Of a DNA stretch of 8,802 nt, positions 1 through 6,641 are shown in pieces. The position numbers were made by a program, and so were the translations under genes. The notes under the pieces are model-generated. The model did no database searches. It was given only the letters and a program-made list of their open reading frames with translations, and was not told the origin of the DNA. The DNA lies in NCBI GenBank assembly GCA_025351615.1, contig JANXVP010000045.1, forward strand, positions 1-8,802, read 5' to 3'. Source of the stretch: Ramlibacter sp. Its GTDB lineage: Bacteria > Pseudomonadota > Gammaproteobacteria > Burkholderiales > Burkholderiaceae_C. Each line of letters begins with the position of its first letter. The first letter of the stretch is position 1.

Positions 1-924
1 TTTGGCGTGGGGCGGCTGGTGTGCGTCGACGTATCCGAGTTCGCCATTTACCAGCTCGAGCAGGAGCTGCGGGAGGCGCATCCGCAGATGCAGGGGATTT
101 ACTACACGGCCAACGTGCGCGAGCTGGAGCGGCTGCGCGCCATCGCGCTGGCCCAGTCTCCGGCCGTGGTGTTCCACGCCGCCGCCTACAAGCATGTGCC
201 GCTGATGGAGCAGCTCAACGAAATCGAGGCAGTGCAGACGAATGCGCTGGGAACGCTCAACGTGGCACGCATCGCCGGTGAGTGCGGCGCGAAGCGCTTC
301 GTGCTGGTCTCCACCGACAAGGCTGTGAATCCGACCAACGTGATGGGCGCCAGCAAGCGCCTGGCCGAACTCGTCGTGCAGGGTGTAGCGGCCCAGCATC
401 CGCAGACGCAGTACGTGTCGGTCCGGTTCGGCAACGTGCTGGGCTCCAGCGGCTCGGTGGTTCCGTTGTTCTCCGCCCAGATCGGCCGCGGTGGTCCGGT
501 GACCGTGACGCATCCGCAGATCGTGCGCTATTTCATGACCATTCCGGAGGCGGCACAGCTGGTGCTGCAGGCCGGGTTGATGGGCCAGTCGGGCCAAATC
601 TTCGTCCTCGACATGGGAGAGCCGGTGAAGATCGTCGAGCTGGCGCGGATGCTGATCCGGCTGTCCGGCAAGACCGAGCAGGAAATCCCGATCACCTATG
701 TCGGGCTGCGGCCGGGCGAAAAGCTTTATGAAGAACTGCTGGCGGACGACGAAACCAGCGTCCCGACGCCACACCCCAAGCTGAGGGTGGCGAAAACATC
801 GGGTCAGTTGCCCGACATCGACGCCTTGCTGCACTGGGTACGCCAGGCAGGCCCGGCGCCGGCGCCGGCCGATTTGCGTGCCTGGCTGCTTGTTCTGGTG
901 CCGGAATACACCGCGACCCGCTGA
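1..924 (+). CDS. UDP-sugar 4,6-dehydratase (FlaA1/WbpM/PglF-like), C-terminal part, 5' end outside window
   Basis: This is an SDR-family nucleotide-sugar dehydratase of polysaccharide or glycan biosynthesis. Relatives convert UDP-GlcNAc to UDP-4-keto-6-deoxy-GlcNAc on the way to modified amino sugars of O-antigen, capsule or glycoprotein glycans. The frame is open from base 1, giving 307 visible residues. The start codon, any N-terminal membrane segments and the first glycine-rich NAD-binding loop lie upstream. Visible motifs, numbered from base 1, are FHAAAYKHVPLME (58-70), VSTDKAVNPTNVMGASK (103-119) and GLRPGEKLYEELL (235-247). Asp106, Lys107 and Met115 match the D-K-M catalytic set of the WbpM/PglF group, in which Met replaces the usual SDR tyrosine; Lys119 is the YxxxK-type lysine. 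The family is certain. The exact product stereochemistry, and whether this is the long membrane-bound or short soluble form, cannot be read here. The gene converges on the LON-domain gene with a 15-bp gap. Confidence 0.9.
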   Translation, partial: FGVGRLVCVDVSEFAIYQLEQELREAHPQMQGIYYTANVRELERLRAIALAQSPAVVFHAAAYKHVPLMEQLNEIEAVQTNALGTLNVARIAGECGAKRFVLVSTDKAVNPTNVMGASKRLAELVVQGVAAQHPQTQYVSVRFGNVLGSSGSVVPLFSAQIGRGGPVTVTHPQIVRYFMTIPEAAQLVLQAGLMGQSGQIFVLDMGEPVKIVELARMLIRLSGKTEQEIPITYVGLRPGEKLYEELLADDETSVPTPHPKLRVAKTSGQLPDIDALLHWVRQAGPAPAPADLRAWLLVLVPEYTATR

Positions 925-939
925 AAGGCGGGCGCGGCC

Positions 940-1572
940 TCAGCCAGCGATGCCGGTGCGGGCGAGCACGTCTCCGACCAGTTCCAGTCGTACCAGCGGA
1001 TTGTCCAGCTCCATCAGGCGCTGCTTGAGCTGCAACGGCAGCGGCAGCAGTTCGCACCAGCGATTGGCGACCCAGCCGCAATCGTTCAGGTGCAAGGGGC
1101 CGTTCACCGGCATCTGTCCCCAGTCCTGCGACTTCTGTTGCAGCGACTGGATCAGGCGTTCGAGCGCCTGTGCCGTGCTCTTCAGGTCATCGGGCACGGC
1201 CACCGCCATGTCAGCCGCCATGCGCTCGACGTTGGCGACCCAAAGCCCGTGTTTGAGCTGCTCGCTGGAGGTGATCCGAAAGCGCTGCTCGCCTTGGGCG
1301 CGGATCACCATCAGGCCGGGTTGCGGCGTGTCGAGCCCGGCGATGGTGGCCAGCGTGCCGACCGTCGCAAAAGCTTCGGTGCCGCCGGGGACGCGGACTT
1401 CGCCACCCTGGCTCAGGGCCACCACACCGAACGGGGCTCCCGCCTTGTGACACTTGCCGATCATGTCGAGGTAGCGGACCTCGAAAACGCGCAGCGGCAG
1501 CAGTCCACCGGGAAAGAGCACCGTCCCCAGCGGGAACAGCGGAAGCGAGTTGAGCGTGAGCGCAGAAGACAC
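940..1572 (-). CDS. Stand-alone LON substrate-binding-domain protein (LON peptidase N-terminal domain only)
   Basis: The 210-residue product is almost entirely the N-terminal substrate-binding domain of Lon protease (PF02190 type). The signature LPLFPLGTVLFPGGLLPLRVFE spans residues 10-31, and RVFEVRYLDM lies at 28-37. The AAA+ ATPase and the Ser-Lys protease domain are absent, so it cannot be a protease by itself. Short proteins of this kind are common in proteobacteria, and their role is poorly defined; binding of client proteins is an inference from the domain. No signal peptide is visible, so it is probably cytoplasmic. The start is a GTG at 1572, preceded by GGAA (1579-1582) with a 6-nt spacer. 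The first residues, MSSALTLNSLPLFPLG, leave the domain intact. It diverges from the yggT gene across 52 bp, and the two may share that short control region. Confidence 0.88.
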   Translation of the reverse strand: MSSALTLNSLPLFPLGTVLFPGGLLPLRVFEVRYLDMIGKCHKAGAPFGVVALSQGGEVRVPGGTEAFATVGTLATIAGLDTPQPGLMVIRAQGEQRFRITSSEQLKHGLWVANVERMAADMAVAVPDDLKSTAQALERLIQSLQQKSQDWGQMPVNGPLHLNDCGWVANRWCELLPLPLQLKQRLMELDNPLVRLELVGDVLARTGIAG

Positions 1573-1624
1573 TAGGATTTCCGTTTCTGCCCGTTATCAT
1601 CCCACGACCGAAACCCGGTTGCCC
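1573..1624. other. Divergent intergenic region between LON-domain gene and yggT
   Basis: These 52 bp must hold at least the 5' leaders, and probably promoters, of two divergent genes. It is less G+C-rich than its surroundings. A TATCAT at 1595-1600 resembles a -10 box for the + strand, but no TTGACA-like -35 box was found at 16-18 bp from it. No inverted repeat that would suggest an operator was recognised. Promoters may extend into the flanking coding sequences. Confidence 0.4.
1578..1583 (-). promoter_or_regulatory. Ribosome binding site of the LON-domain gene
   Basis: The minus strand reads CGGAAA, then a 5-nt spacer, then GTG at 1572. The core GGAA (1579-1582) sits 6 nt from the start. 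This site is the main support for the GTG start. Confidence 0.5.
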
Positions 1625-2173
1625 ATGCTCTTTCAAATCACCTCATTCCTGCTCGACATCGCCGCCGGCCTGTTTGGGGGCGCCTGCCTGTTGCGGATGT
1701 ACATGCAGTACCAGCGCGTTCCGTTCGGCAATCCCGTGGGGCGCTTCGTGTTCGCCCTCACCGACTGGCTTGTGCCCCCCTTGCGCCGGATCCTGCCCAC
1801 GCGCGGGAGAGTGGACATCGCCAGCCTGCTGGGTGCCTTCCTGATCGAGATGGCGCAGTACGCTGTCTTGTGGGTGCTGGTGGGCCGCGCCACAGGCATC
1901 GGCCTGCTGCCGCTGCTGGCGCTCTTCGGCCTGGTGCGACTGGTGATTTCCGGCCTCACCGGTCTGGTGATCGTTTACGCGATCCTGTCGTGGGTGCAGT
2001 CCGATTCACCGCTGGTGGAACTGATCGATCGTCTGTGCGAACCGCTGCTGCGGCCGTTTCGCCGCCGCATTCCGCTGGTCGGCGGAATCGACCTGTCGCC
2101 GCTCGCCCTGCTGGTGCTGCTGCAGGTCGCTGCGATCGTGCTGGGCTATCTGCAGGCCGCCGTGCTGCGCTGA
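1625..2173 (+). CDS. yggT: YggT family integral membrane protein
   Basis: The 182-residue, very hydrophobic product has four apparent membrane segments, at about residues 7-26, 65-88, 93-122 and 157-179. The two halves each carry the YggT signature: LTDWLVPPLRRILP (45-58) and LCEPLLRPFRRRIP (137-150). This shows the internal duplication typical of the family (PF02325). Length and architecture fit bacterial YggT. Relatives are linked to osmotic tolerance in enterobacteria, to division or septum phenotypes (YlmG) in Gram-positives and to cytochrome assembly in plastids, so no single biochemical role can be assigned. ATG 1625 is chosen because it precedes the first membrane helix directly. Upstream in-frame codons such as TTG 1550 would overlap the divergent gene and add a polar tail. 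No strong Shine-Dalgarno sequence precedes the ATG. The gene ends 12 bp from the stop of the convergent accD. Confidence 0.87.
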   Translation: MLFQITSFLLDIAAGLFGGACLLRMYMQYQRVPFGNPVGRFVFALTDWLVPPLRRILPTRGRVDIASLLGAFLIEMAQYAVLWVLVGRATGIGLLPLLALFGLVRLVISGLTGLVIVYAILSWVQSDSPLVELIDRLCEPLLRPFRRRIPLVGGIDLSPLALLVLLQVAAIVLGYLQAAVLR

Positions 2174-2185
2174 AGGTCCCGGGTT

Positions 2186-3058
2186 CTATTCGACGGCGTC
2201 GGCGGGTTGCCGCTGCAGCATGGCCAACGCATGCGCCACCGTCTTGCGCAGTTCCCGGCGGTCGCAGATGAAATCCACCGCTCCCTTGGTCTGCAGGAAT
2301 TCCGCGCGCTGGAAACCTTCCGGCAGCGTCACGCGCACTGTCGATTCGATCACCCGCGGGCCGGCGAACCCGATCAGTGCCTTGGGTTCGGCGATCACGA
2401 TGTCGCCGACGAAAGCGAATCCGGCGCTGACGCCACCCATGGTCGGGTCGGTCAGCACGCTGATATAGGGCAGCCCTTTTTTCGCAAGGCGGGTCAACGC
2501 GGCGTTGGTCTTGGCCATCTGCATGAGGGACAGCAGGCCTTCCTGCATGCGGGCGCCACCGGTCGCCGTGAAGCACAGGAAAGGCACTTTCTGCTCCACA
2601 GCCGCCTCGACGCCGCGGACGAAACGCTCGCCAACCACGCTGCCCATGCTGCCGCCCATGAAGTCGAATTCAAAGGCCGCCGCGACCAGGTTGATGCTGT
2701 GGACGGCGCCGCCCATCACCACCAGCGCATCGGTCTCGCCGGTGTTTTCCAGCGCCTCTTTCAGCCGCTCCGGGTACTTGCGGCTGTCCTTGAACTTGAG
2801 CGCGTCGACCGGCAGCACTTCCTGGCCCAGTTCATAGCGGCCCTCGGCATCGAGGAAGCCGTTCAGGCGGGCACGGGCGCCGATGCGGTGGTGGTGGCTG
2901 CAGGTCGGGCAGACGTTCTGGTTCTGCTCCAGGTCGGTCTTATACAACACCGTCTCGCAGCTCGGGCACTTGACCCAGAGGCCTTCGGGCACGCTGCGGC
3001 GGTCGGCCGGATCGGTCTGCTGGATTTTCGGTGGCAGAAGTTTTTCGAGCCAGCTCAT
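2186..3058 (-). CDS. accD: Acetyl-CoA carboxylase carboxyltransferase subunit beta
   Basis: AccD pairs with AccA to form the carboxyltransferase that moves the carboxyl group from biotinyl-AccB to acetyl-CoA, giving malonyl-CoA. This is the committed step of fatty-acid synthesis and occurs in the cytoplasm. The product has 290 residues, a normal length. An N-terminal four-cysteine zinc ribbon is visible: Cys31, Cys34, Cys50 and Cys53. The crotonase-like carboxyltransferase core follows, with [16 protein letters not shown] (131-146), [18 protein letters not shown] (164-181), [12 protein letters not shown] (204-215) and GFAGPRVIE (230-238). The start is ATG 3058 with GAGGAAG (3064-3070) 5 nt upstream. 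The gene is last in the fimV-truA-trpFBA-accD set, 22 bp after the trpA stop, so it is probably co-transcribed with trpA; that matters because of the trpA nonsense codon. It ends with TAG, the same codon that interrupts trpA. Identification is secure. Confidence 0.97.
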   Translation of the reverse strand: MSWLEKLLPPKIQQTDPADRRSVPEGLWVKCPSCETVLYKTDLEQNQNVCPTCSHHHRIGARARLNGFLDAEGRYELGQEVLPVDALKFKDSRKYPERLKEALENTGETDALVVMGGAVHSINLVAAAFEFDFMGGSMGSVVGERFVRGVEAAVEQKVPFLCFTATGGARMQEGLLSLMQMAKTNAALTRLAKKGLPYISVLTDPTMGGVSAGFAFVGDIVIAEPKALIGFAGPRVIESTVRVTLPEGFQRAEFLQTKGAVDFICDRRELRKTVAHALAMLQRQPADAVE

Positions 3059-3063
3059 GGGGT

Positions 3064-3070
3064 CTTCCTC
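3064..3070 (-). promoter_or_regulatory. Ribosome binding site of accD
   Basis: GAGGAAG on the minus strand lies 5 nt before ATG 3058, inside the 22-bp trpA-accD gap. It is the strongest Shine-Dalgarno sequence in the cluster. AccD translation should therefore be largely independent of coupling to trpA. Confidence 0.7.
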
Positions 3071-3080
3071 TTCGAGATGA

Positions 3081-3890
3081 TTATGCGTCGAGCGCGGCGC
3101 GGATTCCGCGCAGGAAATCGGCGACGGCAGCGATGCCCTGTTCGCGCGTTTGCCCTTCGAGCAACTGGATGATCCTGGTGCCGATAATCACGGCGTCGGC
3201 GCTTTTGCCGATGGCCTGGGCCGTGGCGGCATCGCGGATGCCGAAGCCGACGCCGACCGGAACTTTCACGTGCGCCCTGATGCGGGGCAGCATCTTCTCG
3301 ACGGCATCGGTGTCCAGGTGGCCCGCACCAGTCACGCCTTTGAGCGAGACGTAGTAGACATAGCCGCTCGCAACTTTCGCCACCTGCTTCATCCGCAGGT
3401 CAGTGCTGGTGGGGGCCAGCAGGAAGATCAGGTCCATGCCCTTGCTGCGCAGCTTTTCGGCGAAGTCTTTGCATTCTTCGGGTGGATAGTCGACGACCAG
3501 CACCCCATCGACGCCGGCAGCCGCCGCATCGCGCACGAATCCATCCTTGCCATGCTTGAGGTCGTAGCGCTACACCGGGTTCGCATAGCCCATCAGCACC
3601 ACCGGCGTGGCCGCGTCGGTGGCGCGGAAGCTACGCACCATGGCGAGAACCTGCGTCATCCCCACACCCATCGCCAGCGCCTTTTCGCCCGCCTTCTGGA
3701 TCACCGGACCGTCGGCCATGGGATCGGAGAAGGGCACGCCCAGTTCGATCACGTCGGCACCGGCCGCCACCATGGCATGCATCAGATCGGGCGTGATGTC
3801 GGCCTCCGGGAAACCTGCGGTCACGTACGGTACGAGCGCCTTGCGGCCGGCGTGTTGCAGTTCGGCGAACCTGGCTGCAATGCGGCTCAT
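3081..3890 (-). pseudogene. trpA: Tryptophan synthase alpha subunit, interrupted by an in-frame amber codon
   Basis: TrpA cleaves indole-3-glycerol phosphate to indole and glyceraldehyde 3-phosphate and channels indole to TrpB. Read through the stop, the frame has 269 codons, the usual TrpA length of about 268. The catalytic pair is present at family-standard positions: Glu49 in [11 protein letters not shown] and Asp60 in PMADGP. The early barrel motif [12 protein letters not shown] spans 17-28. The second half carries [16 protein letters not shown] (loop 6) and VGVGFGIRD (the phosphate-site region). Codon 107, directly after MGYANPV, is TAG (3570-3572). Relatives as I recall them usually have Glu here (NPVERY), so one base change, GAG to TAG, would explain it. 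The pieces are 106 residues before the stop and 162 after it. Neither half shows drift or a frameshift, which points to a very recent mutation, a base-call error or a tolerated interruption. The ATG overlaps the trpB stop by 4 bp, with GGTGG/AAGGG upstream. The family is certain; whether the gene is non-functional is not. Confidence 0.9.
3534..3548 (-). promoter_or_regulatory. Possible internal translation restart (AAGGA plus GTG) after the trpA amber codon
   Basis: On the minus strand, AAGGA (3548-3544) is followed by a 7-nt spacer and an in-frame GTG (3536-3534). This lies 33 nt after the TAG at 3572-3570. Initiation here would give a 151-residue C-terminal TrpA fragment beginning [17 protein letters not shown]. 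The spacing is good for initiation, but the bases also encode conserved TrpA residues, so it may be coincidental. Whether it is used is unknown. Confidence 0.25.
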
Positions 3891-5134
3891 GACTTGCCAC
3901 CCTTGACCTGCAGGCCCCGCATCGAGGGCCGGTCATAGAAATCGGCGCCCGCGAGGTCGGCGACAGTGCCCAGATCCTTGTCCCCGCGGCCGGAGAGGTT
4001 GACCAGGATCGACTCGCCGGGCTTCATGGTCTTCGCCAACTTCATCGCATAGGCCAGCGCGTGGCTTGGTTCCAGCGCCGGGATGATGCCCTCGGTCCGG
4101 CACAAATAGTGAAACGCTTCAAGGGCTTCGACGTCAGTGATGCCGACATATTCGGCGCGGCCGATGTCCTTCAGCCAGGCGTGCTCGGGGCCCACGCCGG
4201 GATAGTCGAGGCCGGCGCTGATGCTGTGCGTTTCCGTGATCTGGCCGTTCTCGTCCTGCAGGATGTACGTGCGGTTGCCGTGCAGCACCCCGGGGCTGCC
4301 GCGCTGCAACGATGCGGAGTGCTTGCCACTGTCCAGGCCCTCGCCTGCTGCTTCGACACCGATCAGTCGCGTCTTCCCGAACGGGATGTACGGATGGAAG
4401 ATGCCCATCGCGTTGCTGCCACCGCCGACGCAGGCGACCACGACGTCCGGTTGGCCGCCAGTCATTTCCGGCATTTGCTGGATGCACTCGTTGCCGATCA
4501 CGCTCTGGAAGTCGCGCACCATCATCGGGTAAGGATGCGGGCCGGCGACGGTGCCGATGATGTAGAAGGTGTTCTCGACATTGGTCACCCAGTCGCGCAT
4601 CGCCTCGTTGAGGGCGTCCTTCAGCGTCTTGCTCCCCGATTCCACCGGCACCACCGTTGCGCCAAGCAGGTTCATGCGGTAGACGTTCGGGCTCTGCCGC
4701 TTGACGTCCGCGCTGCCCATGTAGACCAGGCACTCGAGGCCGTAGCGGGCGCAGATGGTGGCCGTTGCGACGCCGTGCTGGCCGGCGCCAGTTTCGGCGA
4801 TGATCCGCGGCTTGCCCATGCGGCGAGCGAGCATCGCCTGCCCGATCACGTTGTTGATCTTGTGGGCGCCGGTGTGGTTCAGGTCCTCGCGCTTCAGGTA
4901 GATCTGCGCGCCGCCCATCTCGCGGCTGGTTCTTGCCGCATGGTAGACCGGGGAAGGGCGGCCGACGAAATGCTTCAGCTCGTAGCGGAATTCCTCAACG
5001 AATTCAGGGTCGTGCTGGTATTTCGCGTAGGCATCGCTCAGTTCGCTGATCGCGTGGGTCAGTGTCTCGCTGACGAAACTGCCGCCGTAAATGCCGAAGT
5101 GGCCGGCAGCGTCAGGTTGTTGATAAGAGGACAT
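3887..5134 (-). CDS. trpB: Tryptophan synthase beta subunit
   Basis: TrpB is the PLP enzyme that condenses indole with L-serine to give tryptophan. It works in the cytoplasm as the alpha-beta-beta-alpha complex with TrpA. The product has 415 residues, typical of beta/gammaproteobacterial TrpB with a short C-terminal tail. Visible features are the [16 protein letters not shown]-terminus (11-25), GRPSPVYHA (58-66), the PLP lysine Lys92 in [10 protein letters not shown], the catalytic Glu114 in AETGAGQHG, the PLP phosphate loop GGGSNAMG (237-244), and LSGRGDKD near the C-terminus. All look intact. The start ATG 5134 lies 23 bp inside the 3' end of trpF, and no good Shine-Dalgarno sequence precedes it, so translation probably depends on ribosomes finishing trpF. 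The 3' end overlaps trpA by 4 bp. Since trpA is interrupted, this TrpB may work alone; beta subunits can use free indole, but that this one does so is an inference. Confidence 0.97.
   Translation of the reverse strand: MSSYQQPDAAGHFGIYGGSFVSETLTHAISELSDAYAKYQHDPEFVEEFRYELKHFVGRPSPVYHAARTSREMGGAQIYLKREDLNHTGAHKINNVIGQAMLARRMGKPRIIAETGAGQHGVATATICARYGLECLVYMGSADVKRQSPNVYRMNLLGATVVPVESGSKTLKDALNEAMRDWVTNVENTFYIIGTVAGPHPYPMMVRDFQSVIGNECIQQMPEMTGGQPDVVVACVGGGSNAMGIFHPYIPFGKTRLIGVEAAGEGLDSGKHSASLQRGSPGVLHGNRTYILQDENGQITETHSISAGLDYPGVGPEHAWLKDIGRAEYVGITDVEALEAFHYLCRTEGIIPALEPSHALAYAMKLAKTMKPGESILVNLSGRGDKDLGTVADLAGADFYDRPSMRGLQVKGGKS
3897..3904 (-). promoter_or_regulatory. Ribosome binding site of trpA, inside the 3' end of trpB
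   Basis: The minus strand reads AAGGGTGG at 3904-3897, 6 nt before ATG 3890. Together with the ATGA overlap (3887-3890), it indicates translational coupling of TrpA to TrpB, as expected for an enzyme complex of equal subunit numbers. Confidence 0.55.
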
Positions 5135-5843
5135 GTTGGTTCAGGGCAAGGAGCTTGTCGGCGGCACGCACGGCCGCGACAAACCGATGGATCTTTTCCG
5201 GGTCCTTGACGCCCCTGTTGCCAGGGCCGTCGAGCTCGACGCCGGAGCTCACGTCAACGGCCAGCGACTTGCACCGCGGCCGCACCTGCACGATGCCATC
5301 GATCACGTTTGCAGGCGTCAACCCACCAGACAAGACGAGGTGAGCGTTGACGTTTGCTGGAAGACGTGACCAATTGAATGCCTTGCCGCCGCCGCCGTAC
5401 CCCTCGACATGGGCGTCGAGCAGGATGGCCTGGGCGCTTGAGTAAGCGGAAGCGAAGTTTACCAAGTCGAGCGGCTGCGCATCGTCGAGGGGAATACGCG
5501 CCGCTCGCAGGAACGGGCGGGCACCGTTGCCGGTGGCGTCCAGGCAGTCCTGCACCGACTCGTCGCCGTGGAACTGGACCACGGCAGCGGCGACCAGCCC
5601 GCACGCTGCCTGGATGGTTGCCGGGGCCTCGTTCACGAACAGCAGCACCGGCGTGACGAAAGGGGGCAACCGGCGGGCCAGGTCCGCTGCACGGTCGGCA
5701 CTGACGTACCGTGCGCTCGCCGGGTACAGGATGAAGCCAACCGCATCGGCGCCGGCCTCGACGGCGGCATCGACATCCTGTTCGCGGGTCATTCCGCAGA
5801 TCTTGATCCGGGTACGGGGCGGCGGCGGAAAAGGCGGATTCAT
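5112..5843 (-). CDS. trpF: Phosphoribosylanthranilate isomerase
   Basis: TrpF performs the Amadori rearrangement of N-(5-phosphoribosyl)anthranilate to CdRP in tryptophan synthesis. The 243-residue product is a (beta/alpha)8 barrel. The catalytic Cys16 lies in KICGMT (14-19) and the catalytic Asp143 in [17 protein letters not shown]. Other family marks are VQFHGDE (89-95), [10 protein letters not shown] and the phosphate-binding [11 protein letters not shown] 5843 is preferred because it overlaps the truA stop in an ATGA arrangement (5840-5843) and the catalytic motif follows promptly. An in-frame TTG at 5852 would add only three residues. There is a proline-rich leader (PPFPPPP) before the barrel. 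The C-terminal tail after [10 protein letters not shown] is slightly longer than I expect for the family and runs 23 bp into trpB. No clear Shine-Dalgarno sequence was found, so coupling to truA is likely. Confidence 0.95.
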   Translation of the reverse strand: MNPPFPPPPRTRIKICGMTREQDVDAAVEAGADAVGFILYPASARYVSADRAADLARRLPPFVTPVLLFVNEAPATIQAACGLVAAAVVQFHGDESVQDCLDATGNGARPFLRAARIPLDDAQPLDLVNFASAYSSAQAILLDAHVEGYGGGGKAFNWSRLPANVNAHLVLSGGLTPANVIDGIVQVRPRCKSLAVDVSSGVELDGPGNRGVKDPEKIHRFVAAVRAADKLLALNQHVLLSTT

Positions 5844-6622
5844 GGCAACCAATCATACGCAGGCGTGCGGCTCGGCAACTGCCAGCAGGCATCGTAGACC
5901 GGGCCGAGAAAGTACAGCCCCGCCGCGGAAAATGTCGGGGCCGCCGCGGCTCGGTCGCGTGCCGCCAGCACTTCGCCCATCCACGATGGCGGGTGCAGCC
6001 CCTGGCCGGTCGCCAGCAGGCAGCCCATGATGTTGCGGATCATGTGATGCAGGAAGGCGTTGGCTTCGAAATCGAAGCGCCAGTAGGCCCCGCGGCGGCT
6101 GATGTCGAGGCGGTGCAGCGTTTTCACCGGGCCGCGCGCCTGGCAGGCCGAGGCCCGGAACGAGGTGAAGTCATGTTCGCCGACCAGCAAGGTTGCAGCC
6201 TGCCGCATCGCGTTGCCGTCCAGTGGCCGGAAGACCCAGCCGACACGCCCTGCATCGACGCTTGGCCGCACCTGCGACTCCAGCACGATGTAGCTGTAGC
6301 GGCGGGCCGTGGCGCTACCGCGCGAGTGGAATGCAGCGGGAACCGTCCGGGCCCATTCGACGGCGATGTCAAGCGGGAGGAAGCGGTTGGTGCCGCGGAT
6401 CCAGGACGACTCCTCGCGCTGCAAGCCGGTGTCGAAATGGACCACCTGCATCAGGCCGTGCACGCCGGCGTCGGTCCGGCCGGCACAGACCGTCGAGACT
6501 GATTCAGTGGTGAACTGCCCAAGCGCAGCTTCGAGCCGGTCCTGCACGGTGCGGCCCGAAAGCTGGCTTTGCCAGCCTTCGTAGGCCTGTCCGTTGTAGC
6601 TGATGCCAAGTGCCAACCTCAC
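5840..6622 (-). CDS. truA: tRNA pseudouridine(38-40) synthase
   Basis: TruA converts uridines 38, 39 and 40 of the tRNA anticodon stem-loop to pseudouridine. The 260-residue product begins MRLALGISYNGQAYEGWQSQ, which matches the family N-terminus. It carries the catalytic Asp51 in CAGRTDAGVHG (46-56). Further family motifs are the paired SARRYSY-like stretch (ATARRYSYIV), HDFTSFRAS, FEANAFLHHMIRNIMG and a C-terminal AAPTFSAAGLYFLGPVY. Length is normal and no domain is missing. The start is GTG at 6622 with GAAAGG 7 nt upstream; it lies 19 bp after the fimV stop. The end overlaps trpF by 4 bp. Its position between fimV and trpF is the usual one in Burkholderiales. Nothing in the sequence suggests a function specific to the tryptophan pathway. 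Confidence 0.96.
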   Translation of the reverse strand: MRLALGISYNGQAYEGWQSQLSGRTVQDRLEAALGQFTTESVSTVCAGRTDAGVHGLMQVVHFDTGLQREESSWIRGTNRFLPLDIAVEWARTVPAAFHSRGSATARRYSYIVLESQVRPSVDAGRVGWVFRPLDGNAMRQAATLLVGEHDFTSFRASACQARGPVKTLHRLDISRRGAYWRFDFEANAFLHHMIRNIMGCLLATGQGLHPPSWMGEVLAARDRAAAAPTFSAAGLYFLGPVYDACWQLPSRTPAYDWLP

Positions 6623-6629
6623 CGGTCAG

Positions 6630-6635
6630 CCTTTC
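6630..6635 (-). promoter_or_regulatory. Ribosome binding site of truA
   Basis: GAAAGG on the minus strand lies 7 nt before the GTG at 6622, within the 19-bp fimV-truA gap. It supports the GTG start. Confidence 0.6.
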
Positions 6636-6641
6636 GCCCGC

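Noticed and set aside
925..939. Gap between the sugar dehydratase and LON-domain genes, considered as a terminator.
   Set aside because: Only 15 bp, with no convincing inverted repeat plus T-run.
878..1575. Two open frames on the + strand antisense to the LON-domain gene.
   Set aside because: No recognisable family, and low-complexity composition. The minus-strand frame has the clear LON-domain signature with a start and a ribosome binding site.
2174..2200. CCCGGG and GACGGCGTC palindromes near the yggT/accD convergent junction, considered as a bidirectional terminator.
   Set aside because: The stems have no workable loop and no T-tract follows on either strand. No intrinsic terminator can be supported in the 12-bp gap.
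2207..3172. Long open frame on the + strand, antisense to accD (321 codons).
   Set aside because: It overlaps nearly all of the well-supported accD in antisense, has no motif and has shadow-like composition.
3564..3573. Perfect 10-bp palindrome GTAGCGCTAC at the trpA amber codon, which the presumed C-to-A change would have completed; considered as a templated quasi-palindrome mutation.
   Set aside because: Ten-base palindromes are expected several times by chance in a window this size. This one has no loop and does not extend, so it is not evidence of mechanism.
3150..3938. Open frame on the + strand across the trpA region (262 codons), considered because trpA is interrupted.
   Set aside because: The minus-strand trpA translation has catalytic residues and family motifs on both sides of the stop. 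The opposite frame has none and shows the usual His/Asp/Arg-rich shadow composition.
4061..5209. Long open frame on the + strand, antisense to trpB and the end of trpF (382 codons).
   Set aside because: It is complementary to conserved trpB codons. Its translation is rich in Ala, Arg, His, Asp and Val with no recognisable domain, as expected from G+C-rich third-position bias. It is a shadow of trpB.
5135..5843. Search for a trp attenuator, leader peptide or T-box upstream of trpF or trpB.
   Set aside because: The trp genes follow truA with overlaps and have no leader region. No Trp-codon-rich small frame or alternative hairpins were found, so regulation must come from elsewhere.
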